NCBI GenBank assembly: GCA_002421845.1
Contig: DISL01000052.1
Coordinates: 1-14,961, forward strand
DNA from: Epsilonproteobacteria bacterium UBA6211
GTDB taxonomy: Bacteria > Campylobacterota > Campylobacteria > Campylobacterales > Arcobacteraceae
DNA length: 14,961 bases
Reading direction: 5' to 3'
In this document: in pieces, positions 1 to 8,300 of the stretch
Layout: each line of letters opens with the position of its first letter
Numbering within the stretch: the stretch's first letter is position 1
Program-made: the position numbers and the translations under genes
The notes under the pieces: generated by a model
Databases searched by the model: none
Seen by the model: the letters and a program-made list of their open reading frames with translations, nothing else
What the model was told of the DNA's origin: nothing

Positions 1-447
1 CAAGGATACACCACAAAAGGCGGAGCTGACTTGATAGGTATAGGGCTTACAAGTATCGGTGACGGGGTGGACTATTACGCTCAAAATTTCAAAGAGCTTG
101 ACGTGTATGAAAATGCCATAGATAGCGGAAGACTACCTGTATTTAAAGGGTATCAATTAAGCAATGATGATATGATAAGACAATACGTAATCATGGAAAT
201 GATGAGTAACTTTGCATTAAATATAAAAAGAGTCGAAGAGAAATTCGGTATAGTTTTCAAAGAGTATTTCAAAGAAGATTTACCTGAGCTTCAAGAATTT
301 ATTGATGCAGGGCTTGTAACTATAAGCGATGATAAAATAGAAGTAAGTCAGACTGGAACTATGCTTATTAGAAATATAGTGATGCCTTTTGATGCTTACT
401 TGAAAAAAGTGCCTGAAAATCAAAGAAGGTTTAGCAAAACAATCTAG
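1..447 (+). CDS. hemN: Oxygen-independent coproporphyrinogen III oxidase (HemN), 3' part
   Basis: C-terminal 148 residues of the radical-SAM enzyme that decarboxylates coproporphyrinogen III to protoporphyrinogen IX without oxygen, a late cytoplasmic step of heme synthesis. The frame is open from base 1, so the gene begins outside the window and the radical-SAM core with its cysteine motif is not visible. What is visible matches E. coli HemN almost block by block: YTTKGGADLIGIGLTSIG, then a YAQNFKELDVY segment, a helical domain with the RQYVIMEMM stretch, and the closing GTMLIRNIVMPFDAYL block. It ends on TAG, and its last 17 bp overlap the 3' end of the convergent waaC, with no room for a terminator between them. 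It is the only + strand gene here. The identification is from remembered family sequence and is strong. Confidence 0.95.
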   Translation, partial: QGYTTKGGADLIGIGLTSIGDGVDYYAQNFKELDVYENAIDSGRLPVFKGYQLSNDDMIRQYVIMEMMSNFALNIKRVEEKFGIVFKEYFKEDLPELQEFIDAGLVTISDDKIEVSQTGTMLIRNIVMPFDAYLKKVPENQRRFSKTI

Positions 448-1429
448 CTAACCTCACTACCTCAACCTCTTTTATCTCCTCTATCGAGAAATCGTTTTTA
501 TCAAGCTTGTAATGATTTACGATAGAGGGTGATTTTAATACGTAGTTAATTTTGGTTTCATAGGCTTGTTCTATAGGTGTTGGACCAAATAGCATAATAG
601 ATGGTTTATTTAGTCCCCATGCCATATGGGTAGGTCCCGTATCATTGCCTATTACAAGGTCAGATTTTGCTATCAATGCTTTTAGCTCATCAAATGATAG
701 TTTTGGAGCTATTACGGCATCTTTTGCTATTGATTTGATATTTTGTGCAAGTTCAAGTTCAGCTTCGTTTCCCCAGATTATAATAGCATTTTCATTTAAT
801 TCTTTTATGATATTGGCATATTTTTGCCATGGGTAATTTTTGCTAAGCCAAGAAGAACCTACAACAAATAAAATATTTTTTCTAATATCACTCAAAAAAT
901 CAAAATTATGCTCTTTGAAATACAAAAAAGGTTTTTTTGCAAGTATATCATCATGGGTTATGTTAAACCCTAAAGATTTTGCCGCTAAATAACAGTTTCT
1001 AAATATCTTATTTTGAGTATAACTAATAGATATTTTATCATCATAGAAATAACTAGCCACCCCTTCTCTGATACTATCTTTATCAAAACCGCATATTTTA
1101 CTGCCCACTACACGTGCGCCTATTATTTTGGCAACGATAGCCGATTTTATAAGACCTTGGGCATCTATGACTATATCGTAATTGTTCTTTGCTATTAATT
1201 TTAGTTTATCTAACTCTTTAAAAATATTTGAAAATGATTTTTTGATTGATTTGAGATTTATTTTATAGACCGTATCTATTTGTGGATTATTTTCTAAAAC
1301 ACCGCTAAGTGACTCTTCAACTATCCAGTCTATAGAGGCACTTGGGAATTTAGCTTTGATAAACTGTAAAACTACCATAGTATGAACAATATCACCGATA
1401 GCACTAAGTCTTACAATAGCTATTTTCAT
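431..1429 (-). CDS. waaC: Lipopolysaccharide heptosyltransferase I (WaaC)
   Basis: Glycosyltransferase family 9 (GT-B fold) enzyme that adds the first L-glycero-D-manno-heptose from ADP-heptose to Kdo2-lipid A at the inner face of the cytoplasmic membrane, starting the LPS inner core. The protein has 332 residues, normal for the family. It opens with MKIAIVRLSAIGDIVHT, where Asp13 corresponds to the catalytic Asp of E. coli WaaC. SSWLSKNYP (about 192-200) carries the Lys that contacts the donor phosphate, and GNDTGPTHMAWG (about 261-272) is the ADP-heptose site. The ATG start is supported by GGAG (1437-1440) seven bases upstream. It is the last gene of the left - strand group, 55 bp after ppx; that gap is filled by a heptamer repeat. 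Its 3' end overlaps hemN by 17 bp. WaaC rather than WaaF is favoured by the RLSAIGD start and the DTGPTHMAWGL motif. Confidence 0.9.
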   Translation of the reverse strand: MKIAIVRLSAIGDIVHTMVVLQFIKAKFPSASIDWIVEESLSGVLENNPQIDTVYKINLKSIKKSFSNIFKELDKLKLIAKNNYDIVIDAQGLIKSAIVAKIIGARVVGSKICGFDKDSIREGVASYFYDDKISISYTQNKIFRNCYLAAKSLGFNITHDDILAKKPFLYFKEHNFDFLSDIRKNILFVVGSSWLSKNYPWQKYANIIKELNENAIIIWGNEAELELAQNIKSIAKDAVIAPKLSFDELKALIAKSDLVIGNDTGPTHMAWGLNKPSIMLFGPTPIEQAYETKINYVLKSPSIVNHYKLDKNDFSIEEIKEVEVVRLARLFC

Positions 1430-1436
1430 ATAAAAA

Positions 1437-1440
1437 CTCC
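1437..1440 (-). promoter_or_regulatory. Ribosome binding site of waaC
   Basis: On the - strand GGAG lies seven bases before the ATG of waaC. It sits just outside the heptamer array, so the array lies between the ppx stop codon and this site without replacing it. Confidence 0.7.
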
Positions 1441-1448
1441 GTTTTTAT

Positions 1449-1497
1449 TCGTCAGTCGTAAATCGTAAAGAAAAATACTACTCACTACTCACTACTC
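1449..1497. repeat. Heptamer tandem repeat array between ppx and waaC
   Basis: Seven consecutive 7-base units in one register. On the + strand they are TCGTCAG, TCGTAAA, TCGTAAA, GAAAAAT, and then ACTACTC three times without a mismatch. Two unrelated unit sequences thus share a single 7-base phase over 49 bp. The part from 1485 to 1497 is coding: on the - strand it encodes the last residues of Ppx (VSSE) and its TAG stop. The rest fills most of the ppx-waaC gap. The pattern resembles heptameric STRR sequences of cyanobacteria. Its origin and role are unknown. Confidence 0.85.
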
Positions 1498-2960
1498 ACG
1501 ACCAATCTAAGCCCTATCGGCACTTCTAACTTATCGATATTTTCTCTTATAAAATACGGTATATCACCATCGCTTATAGTTAATTCGTTTCTTTCCAAGG
1601 CATACTCATACTTTCTACGCCCATAGTCGCTATTTAAAGCCACATTTAAACTCAACATAAAGCTAAGCCATTGCACAATCCAAGTATCTGGTAAAAGCTC
1701 TTTATATTCATACAAATCATCACTAGTAGGCAAGTCGTTTGTAGAAAACTTTATCATATGGGCAATCAAAACCTTATCACTATGACTAAATCCGTAATTT
1801 AGACCATTCAAAATAAAATCAAAGCTATTTTCACTATATTTATAAAAATTCAGCGTTGTACCAACACTATGAAGCTTAGAAGCAACGACAAGTAGCGAAT
1901 TATATTTAGTGTCAAGATTATGCAAAGGCTTCAATGCTTGAAAAATTTTCGTAGCATTATTGCCAAGATAAGCCGTTAGTTTGCCGTCAAGCTCAAATCT
2001 ATCTATAAAGGTTCTTACACTCAAATTAAAGTTTTCAGGGAATTTATCGTTTTGGTTACGTAATAAATCACAAAGATATACACCCTCACGTACACCTACA
2101 CCGCTTGTTACTACACTATCAATATCAAAATAGGACAAGATTGTATTAAAGATAAAAGCACCCTCTTTTATAGTATCGTATCTATCTTTTTTTACACCTA
2201 GTTTTCTAAGTTCGCTCTCATTTTTTGCATTTATTATATCTTCAAAATAGCTTTTATGTTCTTTGTATTTATAATCAAATCCGTGAAGTACGTCAAGAGG
2301 ATATTCCATATCATTCATAAAAAGCTTACTAATAGCCCTTATACTACCTCCGATACCGACAACCGTCGAAATATCTTGCATATGTTCCGGAGATACTTTT
2401 TTGAGTTCACCCAGTATATACTCTTTTGCACCTTGCATATCGTCTTTATAGAAAAAAAGCTCTTTTAATCTAACCGTACCTATATCAAGTGAGATATAAT
2501 CCACTATTTTTTTGTTTTTGACAATAGCAAACTCTGTACTTCCACCACCTATATCGACCGTGACGAAATTGTCGGTATGCAGAAGGTTAAGTGCGGCAAC
2601 ACCGCCGTAATACGCCTCTTTAGAACCGTCTATAACTTTTATATTAAGTCCAAGCTCTTTACTAACACGAGAGACAAATTCAGCTTTATTAGGTGCATCA
2701 CGAAGTGCAGACGTAGCAACACAAAGAATTTTTCTTGATTTTAGAGCATTTGAAATATGCAAAAAAGACTTTAAAGCCTCAAATGCTCTTTGCATAGGAA
2801 CTTGTTGTAAGTTACCGCCGTTTTGATAGCACCCTTCACTTATCTTAACTTTACATTTACTCTCATTTATCAGGTGAAAACCGAAACGACTTGTTTTTTT
2901 GAGTACCACCATCCTCATTGAGTTTGACCCAATGTCAATGATAGTTGTAATTTTTGCCAT
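1485..2960 (-). CDS. ppx: Exopolyphosphatase / pppGpp phosphohydrolase family (Ppx/GppA)
   Basis: A 491-residue Ppx/GppA phosphatase of the ASKHA (actin/Hsp70-like) fold. Family members hydrolyse terminal phosphates of polyphosphate or pppGpp in the cytoplasm. Visible motifs are the first phosphate loop DIGSNS (9-14), ATSALRDAPN (82-91), the catalytic-type Glu in DGSKEAYYGG (Glu115) and the second loop DIGGGSTE (136-143). The C-terminal half carries an HD-like helical domain with ASKLHSVGTTLNFY and LNGLNYGFSHSD. Sequence alone cannot choose between Ppx and GppA activity; one protein often does both in this phylum. The start ATG follows the ferredoxin stop by 15 bp, with only a weak distant TAAGG, so translation probably depends on coupling. 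The last four residues (VSSE) and the stop codon lie inside a heptamer repeat, so the C-terminus is probably of recent origin. Confidence 0.9.
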   Translation of the reverse strand: MAKITTIIDIGSNSMRMVVLKKTSRFGFHLINESKCKVKISEGCYQNGGNLQQVPMQRAFEALKSFLHISNALKSRKILCVATSALRDAPNKAEFVSRVSKELGLNIKVIDGSKEAYYGGVAALNLLHTDNFVTVDIGGGSTEFAIVKNKKIVDYISLDIGTVRLKELFFYKDDMQGAKEYILGELKKVSPEHMQDISTVVGIGGSIRAISKLFMNDMEYPLDVLHGFDYKYKEHKSYFEDIINAKNESELRKLGVKKDRYDTIKEGAFIFNTILSYFDIDSVVTSGVGVREGVYLCDLLRNQNDKFPENFNLSVRTFIDRFELDGKLTAYLGNNATKIFQALKPLHNLDTKYNSLLVVASKLHSVGTTLNFYKYSENSFDFILNGLNYGFSHSDKVLIAHMIKFSTNDLPTSDDLYEYKELLPDTWIVQWLSFMLSLNVALNSDYGRRKYEYALERNELTISDGDIPYFIRENIDKLEVPIGLRLVVSSE

Positions 2961-2975
2961 AATCTAAACTATACC

Positions 2976-3230
2976 TTACAGGTCTTCTTCTTGAAGTTGC
3001 TCATATTTAAATCTAAGCTCTTCCATTGTCTCTTCATTATCAGGATCAAGTATAATACAATCAACAGGACAAACCTCTATACAAGCAGGCTCTTCATAAT
3101 GTCCTACACACTCCGTACATCTATCAGGGTCTATAACATAAATCGGATCACCCTCTTCTATAGCAACATTCGGACATTCATCTCTACATGCATCACAAGC
3201 GATACATTCATCAGTTATCATTAAAGCCAT
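2976..3230 (-). CDS. Alvin-type 2[4Fe-4S] ferredoxin
   Basis: Small cytoplasmic electron carrier of 84 residues with two [4Fe-4S] clusters. The first motif is C9-x2-C12-x2-C15-x3-C19-P. The second is C38-x2-C41-x8-C50-x3-C54-P, with an extra Cys58 in CPVDC. The eight-residue insertion (VGHYEEPA) between Cys41 and Cys50 and the acidic C-terminal helix mark the Allochromatium vinosum / YfhL type, whose clusters have unusually low redox potentials. The electron donor and acceptor cannot be read from the sequence. GAGG (3237-3240) precedes the ATG by six bases. A TATAAA at 3264-3269 (- strand) in the 40-bp upstream gap could be its own -10 box. ppx follows 15 bp downstream; a ferredoxin next to a ppx gene also occurs in Campylobacter, as I recall (fdxB region). 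Confidence 0.92.
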   Translation of the reverse strand: MALMITDECIACDACRDECPNVAIEEGDPIYVIDPDRCTECVGHYEEPACIEVCPVDCIILDPDNEETMEELRFKYEQLQEEDL

Positions 3231-3270
3231 CTATAACCTCATTAATATAATTTTTAATATGGATTTATAC

Positions 3271-4011
3271 CTAAAGTTCTTTTATAATCTCTTTAAGTTT
3301 GGAAAAAATTTCTTTTTCTTTTGCAATCAAAAGAAATTTACCGTTTTCAAATCTATGTAAATCTTGCGTCAAAAACAATCCTGCTTTGAGGTCATAATCT
3401 CTCATTTTACCGCCAAAAAGGACGAATTGACAGTTGTGAGCATTTGCCAATGTAAGTGCAACTGCACCAGGACTACGGAACTTAATACCAAGTTGTGTCA
3501 ATTTTGCACAAATCTGCGGAAATTGGTAAGAACGCTCAAAAATACCAAATTTCGGATTTGAAATTTCAAAAGTTTCTATGGTATTGCTATTTGCTAAATT
3601 ATAAACTTTTTTCTCTGTTCCATCATATACCAAACACTCACCGTTACAAAAGTTTCCTATTACGGCAAGTTTAATCTCTCCATTTACCTCATAAGCCACT
3701 GAAGAGCCGAAATACGGCAGTCTTGCCATAAAATTATCGCTACCGTCTATGGGGTCTATTATAAATTGTGAATGTTGAATTTTAAATGTTGAATTAGAAG
3801 CAATGTAACCGCTTTCTTCGGATAAAATATCACCGTACGGTAAAAGGTGTTTTATGAAGATATTTTCAGCTTTTATATCCATAAGAGCAGAGTCATCTCC
3901 ACCTGCTCCTATAATACCGCTATAACCGAAATCTTCAGCCGTTAAAGAGTTGTTTATATATTCATAAATCTCTTTATTGGCACTTAAAACAGCCTTTATT
4001 ATATCCGTCAT
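3271..4011 (-). CDS. Inositol monophosphatase / CysQ-family phosphatase with repeat-derived loop
   Basis: A 246-residue, Mg2+-dependent, Li+-sensitive-type phosphatase of the IMPase/CysQ/FBPase superfamily. Possible substrates are inositol monophosphate, 3'-phosphoadenosine 5'-phosphate or another sugar phosphate; sequence does not decide. Visible metal-site motifs are GDDSALMDIKAE (Asp45), SEESG (Glu65-Glu66), DPIDGSDNF (86-94) and RDYDLKAG near the C-terminus, where the family usually has WDxAAG. All expected ligands are present, so the enzyme looks intact. Residues 73-83 (NSTFKIQHSQF) come from a 7-base-period repeat and lengthen the loop between the EE and DPIDG motifs. The start ATG overlaps the gltD stop by one base (TAATG), so it is translationally coupled to glutamate synthase. 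The functional link with nitrogen assimilation is unknown. Confidence 0.85.
   Translation of the reverse strand: MTDIIKAVLSANKEIYEYINNSLTAEDFGYSGIIGAGGDDSALMDIKAENIFIKHLLPYGDILSEESGYIASNSTFKIQHSQFIIDPIDGSDNFMARLPYFGSSVAYEVNGEIKLAVIGNFCNGECLVYDGTEKKVYNLANSNTIETFEISNPKFGIFERSYQFPQICAKLTQLGIKFRSPGAVALTLANAHNCQFVLFGGKMRDYDLKAGLFLTQDLHRFENGKFLLIAKEKEIFSKLKEIIKEL
3765..3799. repeat. Heptamer repeat inside the IMPase-like gene
   Basis: Five consecutive 7-base units on the + strand: ATTGTGA, ATGTTGA, ATTTTAA, ATGTTGA and a diverged ATTAGAA; the consensus is close to ATKTTGA. The two ATGTTGA copies are identical and 14 bases apart. The array is read through in frame as residues 73-83 of the phosphatase, directly before the DPIDG metal-binding motif. 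Repeats of this type are usually intergenic, so a tolerated coding copy is notable. Confidence 0.75.
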
Positions 4012-5387
4012 TACTTTAATAGTTCAACTATTTTAAGTGCTGCATTTCTTCCGTCAGCCGTAGCAGTAACAGCCAAATCAGCACCTCTTACGGCATCACC
4101 GCCTGAGAAAATCTTAGGATTTGATGTTTGGTAGTTTTCGTTTGTTTTGATACCGTTCCATTTATCAAGCTCCAAACCGCTCTCTTTTATAAATGTAGGC
4201 AATTCTTGATCAAATCCTAATGCGTAAATGATAACATCAGCATTTTCTACGTATTCACTTCCTGCTACGTTGATAAGATTACCTCTTTTTGAAGTTGAAA
4301 AATCAAGCTCAGTTTTGATAAGCGCAACACCGGTTGCAACACCTTTTGAAGAGATTATTTTCGTAGGGCTTACGTTGAAAACAAATTCAACACCCTCTTC
4401 TTTTGCATTTACAACCTCTTTTTTACTTCCAGGCATCGTGCTTTCGTCTCTTCTGTATAGACATTTTACACTTTTTGCACCCTCACGAACGCTTGTACGT
4501 ACACAGTCCATAGCGGTATCTCCACCACCTATTACGACTACGTTTTTATCTTTTACGTCTATAAAGTTTTCTACTTTCATACCGAAGTTTCTTTTTTGGA
4601 TAGCAGTTAAAAACTCCATTGCCAAATGTACGTTTGAAGCATTTTCACCTTCAAGTCCTGCAGTTTTACCTTTTGTAGCACCTATACCTACAAATACTGC
4701 GTCATAACCGTGAACTAGCTCATCAAAGCTTTTATCTTTTCCTATTTCACAGTTTAGATGAAGTTTCATACCTGCTTCTACAAGCCAATCTATTCTTCTT
4801 TGAACTTTTGATTTATCAAGCTTAAATCCAGGTATTCCAAATGTAAGAAGTCCACCTGCACGTCCTGCTCTTTCAAACATCTCTACGCTCACACCGTTTC
4901 TAATCAAAAACGTAGCAGCACTAAGTCCTGCAGGACCGCTTCCTATAATAGCTACTTTTTTGCCCATAGGAGATACTTTTGGGAAAGTAGGTTTGTATCC
5001 GTTTTCAAACGCTTTTTCATTTACATAAGTTTCCACCGCACCTATCGTAATAGCACCGTGGGTATCGTTTAGCGTACAATCACCTTCGCAAAGTACGTCA
5101 TGTGGACAAATCTTACCTAAAATTTCAGGAAACGGAGATGTTTCGTTTGATAATTTAAACGCAAGTTCCAAATCGTTGCTTGCAATTTGCTTTAACCAAC
5201 TAGGGATGAAGTTATGCAACGGACATTTGTTGTGACAGTAAGGGTCACCGCACCCTATACATCTACTTGCTTGTCTTGTAGTTTCATTGTCGTTTAAAAG
5301 TTCATATACTTCATCAAAATCTTTTATTCTTTGTAATACATCCCTTTTTTCAGGGTTTCTTCTTTTTATATCGGTAAATTTCAACAT
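4011..5387 (-). CDS. gltD: Glutamate synthase (NADPH) small subunit
   Basis: Beta subunit of NADPH-dependent glutamate synthase (GOGAT), 458 residues. It oxidises NADPH at FAD and passes electrons through [4Fe-4S] clusters to the large subunit. The N-terminus has the ferredoxin-like cysteine domain: Cys43, 46, 51, 55 in CIGCGDPYCHNKCP, then Cys94, 100, 104. The FAD dinucleotide fold starts at GSGPAGL (149-155), the NADPH fold at GGGDTAMDC (287-295), and the closing FAD motif is IFSGGDAVRGADLAVTA (426-442). The length is typical. The ATG lies three bases after the gltB stop; a GGAG at 5397-5400 inside the gltB 3' end can serve as ribosome site. The downstream phosphatase overlaps its stop by one base. 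Related subunits serve other enzymes (e.g. NADPH-dependent sulfide:polysulfide or dihydropyrimidine systems), but the adjacent gltB settles the assignment. Confidence 0.96.
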   Translation of the reverse strand: MLKFTDIKRRNPEKRDVLQRIKDFDEVYELLNDNETTRQASRCIGCGDPYCHNKCPLHNFIPSWLKQIASNDLELAFKLSNETSPFPEILGKICPHDVLCEGDCTLNDTHGAITIGAVETYVNEKAFENGYKPTFPKVSPMGKKVAIIGSGPAGLSAATFLIRNGVSVEMFERAGRAGGLLTFGIPGFKLDKSKVQRRIDWLVEAGMKLHLNCEIGKDKSFDELVHGYDAVFVGIGATKGKTAGLEGENASNVHLAMEFLTAIQKRNFGMKVENFIDVKDKNVVVIGGGDTAMDCVRTSVREGAKSVKCLYRRDESTMPGSKKEVVNAKEEGVEFVFNVSPTKIISSKGVATGVALIKTELDFSTSKRGNLINVAGSEYVENADVIIYALGFDQELPTFIKESGLELDKWNGIKTNENYQTSNPKIFSGGDAVRGADLAVTATADGRNAALKIVELLK

Positions 5388-5390
5388 CTC

Positions 5391-8300
5391 TTAGTCTCCA
5401 TCCGCAGGATTTAACGGTAATACAGTCATATTTTTCGGTTTAACCAACCAAAAGTTTCTAATCTCTGCTCTAAAGTTTTCCAACATACTTAAAGCTTTTG
5501 CACTTTGCGTTTCGTTTACGTAATCACGTAAAAGTTTTTTGAGATAAATTCTCTCTCTTTCCGTATCATCCGTATCTATTCTTATAGCCTCTATAAGCTC
5601 TTGGTTCATTTTATCTATAAACGTATGTTTTTCATCATAAACAAAAGCTAGTCCACCCGTCATACCTGCACCGAAGTTGATACCCGTATTTCCAAGGATT
5701 ACGATAATACCGCCCGTCATATACTCACAAGCACTATCCCCCGTACCTTCTACCACGGCTATCGCACCTGAGTTTCTAACTGCAAATCTCTCACCTACTC
5801 CGGCTCTTACATACAATTTACCGCCTGTAGCACCGTAAAGACAAGTATTACCTGCTCCACCGAAACTTTCACCTTGGAGTTTTGGAGTGATTACTATTTT
5901 ACCGCCGTGCATACCTTTACCCACATAGTCGTTTGCAGCACCGTCAAGATACAAACTCATACCTTTGCTCAAAAACGCACCAAAAGATTGCCCTGCAGTA
6001 CCTTTTAGATTTAGTGTAATAGAATCCTCTTTAAGCCCTTCATCACCGTAATATTTAGCAATATGACCTGAAATCAAAGCACCGAAACTTCTATTTAAGT
6101 TACAAATATCTGCACTCATTTTTATAGGAGTTGTAGGGTTTTCTATGGTTTTATGTACTTTTTTTAGTATCTCTTTTTCAAATTCGTTTTTATCAAACGG
6201 TTCATTTGAGCTTACTTGACAAGTATCTACACCGTCAAGTTTTCTTAAGATATTACTAAAATCAAACTTCTTAGCAAATTCATCGTCTATTACTTTTAGT
6301 AAATCGCTTCTACCGATTACTTCTTGTAAAGATTTATATCCTAGAGTTGCTAGTATTTCACGTACTTCTTCAGCTATAAAGGTAAAGTAAGCGATAAGTC
6401 TTTGCACCGTACCGCCGAAATGTCCTCTTAGGTCTTCATCTTGAGTAGCAACACCCACAGAACATTTGTTTGTATGACAAATTCTTAAGATTTTACATCC
6501 AAGAATAGTAAGTGCAGCCGTACCGAAAGCATAACTTTCAGCACCAAGCATAGCAGCTTTTACCACGTCAAGTCCCGTTTTTAGTCCACCGTCTGTTTGA
6601 AGATGTACCATCTCTCTTAGGTGGTTTGCTTTTAGGGCATTGTGTGCTTCAGAAAGTCCAAGTTCCCATGGGTTACCTGCGTGTTTGATAGATGTAAGAG
6701 GAGCTGCCCCAGTACCGCCGTCACCACCGCTTATGATGATTTTATCTGCATAAGCTTTTGCAACACCGGCTGCTATTGTTCCTACTCCGATACTTGATAC
6801 AAGTTTTACTGCGATTACCGCTTCAGGATTTACTTGTTTTAAGTCGAAAATCAACTGTGCCAAATCTTCGATAGAGTAAATATCGTGATGCGGTGGAGGT
6901 GAAATAAGTGTCACACCAGGAACCGTATGTCTTAGTTTTGCTATAAGACCCGTTACTTTATATCCTGGTAATTGTCCACCCTCACCAGGTTTTGCACCTT
7001 GGGCTACCTTGATTTGAAGTTCTTCAGCATTTCTTAAATACCCTGGAGTTACACCGAATCTTCCAGATGCAACTTGTTTGATTTTTGAGTTTTTGATAGT
7101 TTTAAATCTAGCTTTATCTTCACCACCCTCACCGCAGTTGCTTTGTCCGCCTATTGTATTCATAGCGGTAGCCAAAGCTTCGTGTGCTTCAGGAGAGATA
7201 GAACCAAGACTCATAGCTGCACTAGCAAATCTTTTGAATATTGCCTCTTTTGACTCTACTTCATTTAGTTCTATAGATTTTCTATCGCTTGAAAACTCAA
7301 AAAAGTCCCTAATCATTTTGTTTTTTCTAGTTTTTACCATATCTTTTAGGGTATTAAAATCGGTAATACTATCAAAATCGGTAGCTTGTTTGTTGTGCAT
7401 TGCTTTTGTAATAGCAGGACCGTAATCGTGATATTCACCACCGTCTATATATTTATAAATACCGCCTAGATTTAAAGGCAATACGTGGTTATTGTCATAA
7501 AATGCGTTGAAATGTGCCTTTTCAAGTCTTGCTTCGATATCGGCATATCCAAGACCGGATAAATCGCTATGACTTCCCGTAAAACACTCATCTACTATTT
7601 TGTCGTTTAGCCCAAGTACATCAAAAAGCCCAGAGTTTCTATAACTTGCTATAGTAGAGATACCCATTTTTGACATAATTTTCAAGATACCTGCATTTAT
7701 TGCTTTTTGACTATTTTTTAGTTTTTGTTGCATTTCATATACAGACAACCCTTTTCTATCGTTAAGTGCAACTATTGAAGCATATAACATATAAGGATAG
7801 ATAGCAGCTGCACCGTATCCTATAAGTACCGCAGCACTGTGAGCATCATAAACTTCACCTGTAACTGCAACTATAGATACGTTATGTCTTAGCTTGAAGC
7901 CTGTTAGGTATTGGTTGATATATCCCACAGCCATAGCCATAGGGATAATCTTGCTTTTTTCATCTACTGCTCTGTCATCTAGTATTACTATGCTTACACC
8001 ATTTTTAACACTTTTAACCACTTCATCACCGAGAGCTTTTAGTGACTTTTCAAGGTCTTTTGTAAATGTAGTAGCAAAAGTTTTTTTCTTATAGTATGAA
8101 TCATATCTAGGATGTGTTTTATCACCGAATGATTTTAAAATATCAAAGTTCTCTTTCATAAGTATCGGTGAGCTTGATTTCAATCTTTTTGCATATACCG
8201 CATCTTCTTCAAGAATATTGTGGATTCTACCAAATCCAGTATTTAAACTCATTACGACTTTTTCTCTGTACGGGTCGATAGGAGGATTTGTAACTTGAGC

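Noticed and set aside
1449..1497. CRISPR-like or attachment-site reading of the ppx-waaC repeat
   Set aside because: Units are only seven bases, directly adjacent without spacers, and there is no integrase or cas gene nearby.
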